Source: Megalonaias nervosa (taxonomy: Eukaryota > Mollusca > Bivalvia > Unionida > Unionidae). From it: a stretch of DNA of 64,000 bases. The translations under genes and the position numbers were made by a program. The notes under the pieces are model-generated. The model did no database searches. It saw only the letters and a program-made list of their open reading frames with translations, and was not told where the DNA came from. The stretch is taken from contig JAECUM010006691.1 in assembly GCA_016617855.1 (NCBI GenBank), positions 1-64,000 on the forward strand. Direction: 5' to 3'. This document shows positions 50,901-59,900 of this stretch, in pieces. Position 1 is the stretch's first letter. Each line of letters opens with the position of its first letter.

Positions 50901-53900
50901 ATTTGCCTGGACACGGCTATTCTGTCATCTTTGGAAATTGCCTCTATTGTATCCTTGTTGACAACTGTCTCTCCTTTGGAACGGTCCCTTTGAGCAAGAT
51001 GTCTGAATAATGTGCTGATTGATGTAGTGGAAACTTGTGCCACGTTTTCTGACCTCCTCAATTCATCCCCAACAGAAGGGGAGAGCTGAAGGGGAGGCTG
51101 TGCAAGGCCACCATATGGTGAGACTTTAGAGAGGAAGAGTGCATCTTTTCCATGTTGTAGGAGGCCATCAGGGCATTAGCCATGGTGTGGTGTGAGGCCC
51201 TATTCATGACCTTGGCAGAATGTTGCCACACACAAATGGAGTACATGGTATTGCATATTCACAGCTCACAGGAGATAGGTATGACTCTGCACCCTCAGGC
51301 CTCATAGGCGGCATGATATCTGACTTAGGATTATCACACCTCGTCGGTGGAGCTAAAGGTTTATCCCCAGTTGGATCCTGAAAAATTTGTTCCTATTCCA
51401 TCATCAACTCACTCATCAATATAGCAATCAAGAGAGCATGTGTGATTCCAACTCCTGGTTGGAATCATCGCTTATTCCAACTGCACTAAACTCTGGCACT
51501 GTTTTATGAAACTTTATGGGGTAAGGGAGGAGGCATCTCAGCATACCCCATGACACCTGAGAGATTCTGAAGAGGGACAATGGCTCAGCACTTTTTGCTC
51601 AGAAGAAATAGATACTGCTCTACACTCTGCAGCCCTTGAGCTGTTTTGGTTTAAGGACATTAAATCACATATTTTCTGTCTGCATACACTTAACAAGTGT
51701 GTGACAAAGAGCAGTTTCATGAATGTCTTCTACTTTGAATCTCATGCATTTGCTGCACAGTGTTGTTGTTTGTATAATGAAATGTGAAGGGAATAAACAA
51801 ACAAGTCCATACAAGATATATATATATATTGAAATTAATGCCAACGAGGGGAAAATAGTTGCCACATGTACGGTACCGTGAGGATGCCTAGTTAGGTACC
51901 TTTAGTTCACCAAAGTGGTAATCCTTTATTTGCCAATCAATTGCTGGTGATTGTGTAACACATGGTTTCTTTGAATCATGACGGAGGGCCAGTCGTTTTC
52001 ACAAAATAGCTGCATTGATAAGGAGTAACATTTAATTAGTCGCACTGGCTTTCTTGCTTGTTTATTTAAGACTAATATTTAGCTATTGTGCACAGCTGAC
52101 CAGAATATGAAAGTAGGCACGTCCTGGGGGAAAATAACTTGCATCACAGGGGGAAAAAAAACTGTGTGTTCTTTGCGAATTTTGCCCATATTAGACCCGG
52201 AAGATCGATCAATATTAGTGAAAACAAGGCTTTAAAAATGTCACGAGAAACCTCCCGATTTTTGGTCCCAATCGATGTTTTTTTATTCAGTCTCCCTACT
52301 TGGCTTTTGAAAAACTGACAGGTATGCCTTACACCCCGTTTTACAGAACTACAGTAATCGCGCTAATATTATGGAATGAAAGGCAATTACACATCAATGT
52401 ACTGGTATAGTTGCCAGTCAAAATTCCCTCTTAACACAAGCCAGTGTCAGGATTTTAAAGATTAAGTGGCCGATTTTGCTGTTGGAAAATGAAAGACAAA
52501 TCCGCCAAATATCAATAAAGGAGATGCCGAAATATCAAGCTTTAAATTGTGTGGAAAGTTATGTTGTTCAGCCAAAACACAATACATAGACTGATGATGA
52601 TCTTAGTTGATCTATAATGAGAATTTTAACCTTTACTATTACCACTCTTCATGAACATGTAAGTTATGCTGGTTATGTGCCTTGTACAATTAAACGTACA
52701 TACCTTTTCATAAATATTACCTCAGTTTGCAGATCGTTTATATCATTGAAAATGAGGAACTCGTGAGCGTGTGATTCAATGTAAATGGCACAGCTACTAA
52801 GGACTAGCTGAAATGTTATCCGGAAAAATGAAATTTGGTCGAAACAATGAATAAAGCAAAATCTGCATCTAATATATTTGGGAATAAATAAGGATTAAAG
52901 TGACGCTATGCACGCTTAACAGCGTGTAAGTACTGTACATTATAGTTCAGCCTTGTCTCCCAGGTAAACTCAATCGGTCCGCGAATTATGAAGTCTGTAT
53001 TTACCTTAATTTAATTTCGTGTTGGAGAAATCAGAAAATATGCACATGCATAATAATAACAAAATCAATCATAGTACTTGATAACAGTTTAATAACTGTC
53101 GGGACACCGAAAATGATTTTTTTTTTTTACATGCATATGTCTTAGCACACTGAAAAAAATCATTTTCTTGTGTCCCAAGATTTACAGCCTATACAGTAGT
53201 CAACAAAAAGACTTAAAAACTCTCAAGTTTAGACACTGGCCTGCGGATAAGCCGACCCCCCTACTTCCAGGCCTTTATTTTTTCCTAAATTATTTGGCTT
53301 ATACGCGAGTATATATGGTATATACATACATACATACATACATACATACATACATACATACATAGATATATATATATATATATATACAGAAAAATGGTTT
53401 TCTGTCTTACTGGGAGGACTGGACTCAGAGGTAGCAAAGAAAGTTATACGAATGTAATGTTGATCAGCTAATATATTTGCGTAGAAATCATCAAGCATAA
53501 CCTGACTGCATGGACAGGTATTATGAAACTAATACAAAAGATATGGAATATAATAAAGAAATAACAGTTAAAAAGAAAGATGATGCTGATGCTAGTGCTG
53601 ATGCATCCTGGGTAGAAATAATCATAATCATGTGTCTTTGCAAAAAAAGTGAACTCCACATTGGCTGATGCAAACTCCACATCAACATGCTGTTATATAA
53701 ACAATAGAGTTTTCATTAAATTATAAATGATGTTTGCTATTGTAAGTTTATATTTTCGAAAAACTTCCCCTTTCGAACCCAATAAATCCTAACAAAGTTA
53801 CTTCCAGAGTGCCATCTGCCCTAACTGTGAACTGCCTTGTGGCCACAATTTCGGCATGGACGCCACATTGTACTAAGTGACATCATAAGTTGAAATTATG

Positions 53901-56900
53901 GTTTTTGCTACTAAATAAGAATTTTTGTCATAATAGTGTACAGAATACAACAAACTGTGCTTACCATTTTCATTATTCATGGGAAGCCTGCTATGGTGAC
54001 AATGAAATTTACATAAACTGACACATGCAACACTCATACACACTTGAACTTACACATTCCTTTATATGTTATACAAGTAACAGAAGAAAGGAAAATGTAT
54101 ATGTATAAAACGGAGACAAAACTTTCAGTATCACTAATAAACAAATTAGTCATCTGAATATGTGAAACAAAGCACCATGAGGGACAGACAAAAAGATATA
54201 CACATAATAATAGAAAATGACAAAAAGCACAATATTTCGAGTAATACGACCTTGATAATAACAGCATGAGCAGGCAAGTTGACTCCCCAGGCAAGAGTAG
54301 CTGTACACACTAGAACTTTGATCAGTCCAGCTGCAAAATACTTCTCCACTAGGTTACGGTCCTGTCGCAACATGCCAGCATGGTGAATACTGAAACCATC
54401 TGGAAATAACTCCTTCAGCTGACGATTGCGAGATTTCATTGTCTGCAACAAAAATGTTTACCACATGTTTAAGACAAAAAAAAGTTTCAGTGTACAGTGG
54501 TCCCCCTCTTAAACGGCTCCCCCCAACCAGTGGCCACATGCTTTTTATGACACAAATCACTTGGTACCAATAAGCCTGTATTCAAAAGTTCTCTTCAATG
54601 ATGGCCCTCCCTCTGACTCACAAAGTGGCCAGTATATTAGTGCAGAAATGTCCAATTTACCTCTCACAAGCCAACACAATTTTTCCAATATGTCAATAAA
54701 GAACCAAACTTTAATCCATACAAAGAGGTAAGTAATCTAGTTATCTTTACAGGCATTTGATCCACAGTTGTTATCTGGAGGCATTTGATCCACAGTTGTT
54801 ATCTGGAGGTTATCCACAGCTGTTATCTGGAGGTATCTGATCCACATCTGTTATCTGCTGAATACCTTGAATAAGACAGTACTGATGTGCACAAAAATTG
54901 TGCAAAAATGGTGTAACAGAATTTTTGGCTTCCCTTTGATGTCAAGTTTTTTCACACTGATAATTAGTGCCTATTATTACTAACTACAATTATCAGAATT
55001 AGAAAAACAGCCAAAATGTGCCAAAATGTTCAGCACAAACCTGCACGACTTAAAAATGGATTGACAGTCTTTCTGGTTTTTCCCAAAGAGAAAAGAAATG
55101 TAAACTTAACCGGGTACCAGACTATGACAATGAATTGCCTCACAAGATCACTTCCTTTCTAGCATTTCGCTGATTTGCTAAAAAAACAATAGTTGGCAAC
55201 ATTGGGACAAGTTATTACAAACAGTTCAACATGTCAGTAAGAAAAAAAATTTCTCAAGTTTTAAGTGAAATTAATTTCACATCATGAAAAGGTGGAGAAT
55301 TTGAGGATCCTTTGCAAAAAAAAACAAACTATATTGGAAAGTTAAAATAAATATTGCAAAAGATGGGAAAAATATTCCGCATGGTTCAGAAAATGGAATT
55401 GACAGAGAAAGAAAGATTGTTAGAGTCATGACTGGCTTGAGCAATGATTTAGACAAGGTTTTCAAATGATTTTGCACTGCACATGCCAAGAACATTCCAC
55501 TTACAAGCTAAATCATTCAAACAAGGGAATGATATTCAGACAACTGAGAACATACAGATGATTATTAATAATATTCTTTTTTCAAAAGATATTACAGTAA
55601 AACCTGTTATGAGAGACCACCCCTTCTGCCAACAAAAAGGAGTCTCTCAAGACTGGTGGTCTCTCATAGCAGGTTTGTACAAAAAGACCAGTTTCCAAGG
55701 TCCAGTTTCAGAAAAATTTCAAGAAAAATAACCACAATCACTGTACATATATTCTATTCTTGCTAAAATATTGTATGCATTCATCTAAAACAAAATTATA
55801 TAGCAATAAAGATATACTTCTATCATTAAACATGAAATCACATTTACATTTGAAGATCACGTATTTTAGCATATGAAATTGTTTCTGAGTTACTCCTTTT
55901 CCTTTACAACAACCGAAATTTGTTTTACCGACTTTTACACCGCTTTTTTGCGAGTGGTCTGCTCTTTTTCACTTCTTTCAGTTACAATAATTATTTTCTC
56001 CAACCTTAAAATTTGTCTCTTTCTAGTTGGAGGTTCGTCCATTGTTATTGAGGTTCTAGGTGTTAAAATTATTAGTGCCCAGTTGTAATATCGAATGTAA
56101 AGATGGTGTGACTGGGCTGTGGGAAAATATGACAAATCTATACATGTGCATTGCATATCTAACAATTAATGAAATAAAAAGAAACAATTATCTCATCCAG
56201 AAACAGAACCATTTACTCCGAGACAAAAGTCAACAGCTTCATTCAAAGATGACATACAGGGATTAACTCTATAAGCAAAGTGTGTAACCCGGTCACACCA
56301 ATTTGAATATATGACAGCTTTGTGATTGGGATGTAATCACTTAACATCAGGGGGAAAAACAACAAACATCACAAGTCTTGAACACTATCAATCGAATCCT
56401 GCAAACGATTCTCTCTTGCTGGTTTAATAGACAATGATCTTATTCACCCCTGGCAATATGGATTAACTCTAAAGACAAACAATATACGCGACCACAATGT
56501 CAATTTCGGCACTAAGTCAATTCATGACATGTACATTAGCCTGGTTTATGGAGAGTAGCATCTATCACCGGTAGCAACAATCCTTTTTTTTAATTTTCCT
56601 TTTATGTTTGTTTTTGATCAGAACAATCATTACTAATCAAGCGGTCATTGTAACAACTGATTACATATAGGTCAGTGGTGTCTGTCTGTTCTTGCAATAC
56701 GGTCATTCATAGGGATGCCAGGTCCTATAATAAGGCCGGGAAGTATGTTAAGTGTGGGAATAATTTGTATGCTTTGTATGCTCCCTGCACTGCTCATCCC
56801 TATACGAATAGCAGAGAACAATGCAGGGAGCATATGAAGCAGGGAACAAGACTAGGAAATAATCTACATAATACTTTAGACTGGTTTACGACAGGAACTA

Positions 56901-59900
56901 TAAAACACTATAAGCATAGCTAAATAAATTTGGACATCGGTAGCCAGCCTATTTTTTTTAAATTTTTTTAAATTTAGAACGGTATGAGCAGTCATTCTTA
57001 CAGGGATTAAATAAAGGTCAGTGGAGTTTATCCTCTTTTTTGTGATGCGGTCATTCATAGTTGTGTCAAAATGCATATTTTGCCAAGACATCGCAGTCAC
57101 TGGTTGCGTTCTGCAGGTGGTCACTCATAACAGAGCTTTTATATAATAAAATTGATCTGTGCATTACGACTGTGGTCAGGAATGACAGGTGGTTGCTCAT
57201 AACAGAGGTCACTCATAGCAATTTTTACTGTAGTAACAGGTTTTATCACACTGATTCCACACATATTTAAATGGAAATATTAAATGTTTTAGAACCAGTT
57301 GTCACTTTCCTACTTCATATTTATTTACTATTCACTTATGTGATCCCCCTCTTGAAAGGCCACCCTCTTATAAATCTACTTTCCTGTTGCAGGAGAGGTA
57401 ACCTTACAAGAGAGGAGCACCACAGTTTGAAATAAAGGTTAAGATGCAACAACTGTAAAGTGCACATGTTTAATGTATGCACTGGAGTTACTATAGTCCA
57501 CTGCATGCTTAAAAACCATGTCATCGAAATGCATGACAGTCTGTTGCAAAATTCTTATGAAATAAGCTAGAAGAAAATTTAATGAAACCTATCTCAATAC
57601 CTCTATATCAAGGAAACCTGTATATTTAGGATAATTCCAGAATTCTTCAATGATTACCTTCATACATATGTCCTTATCTCATGCAGAAATAAAGACTTTC
57701 TTGAAACAACATGAATGCTATCTGTGTGTGATAGGCAATGATATCCAATACTTTGACTGTCCTTTATAGACTGGGTTTACTGTTTATGAATGGCTCAGTC
57801 AAAACATGGATCTCATCACGCTGCTTTACGTATTAATAACATCTGTTTCAAAATCAGTCTGCAACAATCCAAAACAAAACATTCATTTTCAGTATAAATG
57901 TAATTAGAGCATAATGTGTACCAGTCAATTTGTACAATTTAAACATCATGTATACCAGTCAATCTGTACAATTATATTAAATCATCCTGTACACCAGTCA
58001 ATCTGTACAATTTTATTACCACATCCTGTATACCAGTCAATCTGTACAATTATATGAAAGCATCCTGTATACCAGTCAGTCAAAACAATTCTATTAAAGC
58101 AGCCTGTATATCCGTCGATCTTTGCGATTATTTTAAAACAGCCTGTATACCTGTCAATCCTAACAATTTTATTAAAGCAGCTTGTATACCAGTCACACTA
58201 TAAATTCTATTATAGCAGCTTGAATGCCAATCAATCTTGATATAAAATCAAGAAATACACCTGTGCATGTACATGTATTTGTATGGCATATTGTCATAAA
58301 CATTAATGTAAAAGGTTCAAATGAAAATTCTGAATTACATTTTTCTCTGCTTCTCCATATTTCTGCCCCTGATCTGGTAGAAAGAACTGCACATCCCCCT
58401 GATTTTTAGCCATATCTCTGAGTGTCATGGCTGTTCGTACGGTCTCATTACGGGCGTGGACAAACACCATAACCTGTGAAAAGGTTAATGTATTTTCCTA
58501 AGAATAAGAGGCAATTTTTATCATTATCTAAATAGTTATGAATTTTATATTTTTTTAAAACATTTAACCTACTCAGAAATGATGGGTTGTGCCATTTATC
58601 AAGTCACATTGAATTTTATTCTACAATGATGTCAAATAAATTCTAAGTATCTAAATTAATATATTGAAATTACAAGTTTGACTGGTGTTAATGTGTAATA
58701 CATAAACAATTAACAAAACAATTATAATATCATGATTCAGTTTTGCCCAGCCTCTACCAACAATCTGGTAAATTTAATGTATGTCTGACTTTCAGATTTA
58801 TTCATGAGAAGGTTTTTTCACAAAAGCTATGAAATCTATGCATTACACACCAGAAAATTCAGAATGAACGAAAAAATAAAACATCTGTAAGTGGGATGCA
58901 TATACAAACATTTAAATAAGAGCTGTTCCATTTAAACATACATGGTACCTATGGAAGGCAGTTCTTCAAAATTATATGCCAGGCTGCTTTGATTTCACAG
59001 AGTTCATATTAAAATAACAAGAAAATTCTAATTGCATCTATGGGTGAGTACCCCATATTAAAAGTGCCTTCCCTGGGTCCCAGGTATGTTTTACTGAAAG
59101 AGCCCTAACATTTATTTCTCAAATATATTCAAAAAAGGATCCTACAGACAAATATTTCCTTAAAACATACAAAATGAGACAAAAAATGCTCAGACATGAA
59201 AATGAGACACAATCTGTACATCTGGACAAAATTTCACAAACTGTGTATTGAAATTTACCTGATAACCTTTTTTCACTTGTTCTAATACTTTCTCATAGCA
59301 CACTGTGTTGAAATCTTGAAGTTGCTGAACTCTGTTCAGAGTCTTGATCCCTAAATAAGAGAACAGAACTCCTTCTAATTACACATTTAAAATTATTAGT
59401 ATTTACCAAACCCTTCAAAATGATTTTACCCCTTAAACATCATGATTACAGCTCATTTCCTTAAAAACTTTCTTGCATTTAAGGTACTTAAATAAAATTT
59501 TGCCAGAAATATTCTACAGCATTTATTTCAGCAACATTTACATAAAAGGAGACTAAAGCAGAACGATCAACTTTCAAATTGAAACTAAGAACACAAAACT
59601 TTTCATAAAATATTATATTTATCTGTAAAAGCTAAACCAAGACTCTTCACTCATCAAATTTAACAATCTGTTGGAATCTTTGGGAAAACAAATCACCAAG
59701 AAATGTCTTCTTCTTCTTCTTCTTGGGTTTAACGCCATTTTTCAGCACAAGATATGCTATACAAGGCGGCCAGTATAAATGGTGCAGGAAGAAGCCGGAA
59801 AAACCCTGGAAAGAACCACTGACCCACAAGAAGCTACTGGCAAGCTTTCTCATGTACCAACATTGGCCGGGCCCAAGACTTGAACCTACACAGACAGAGG

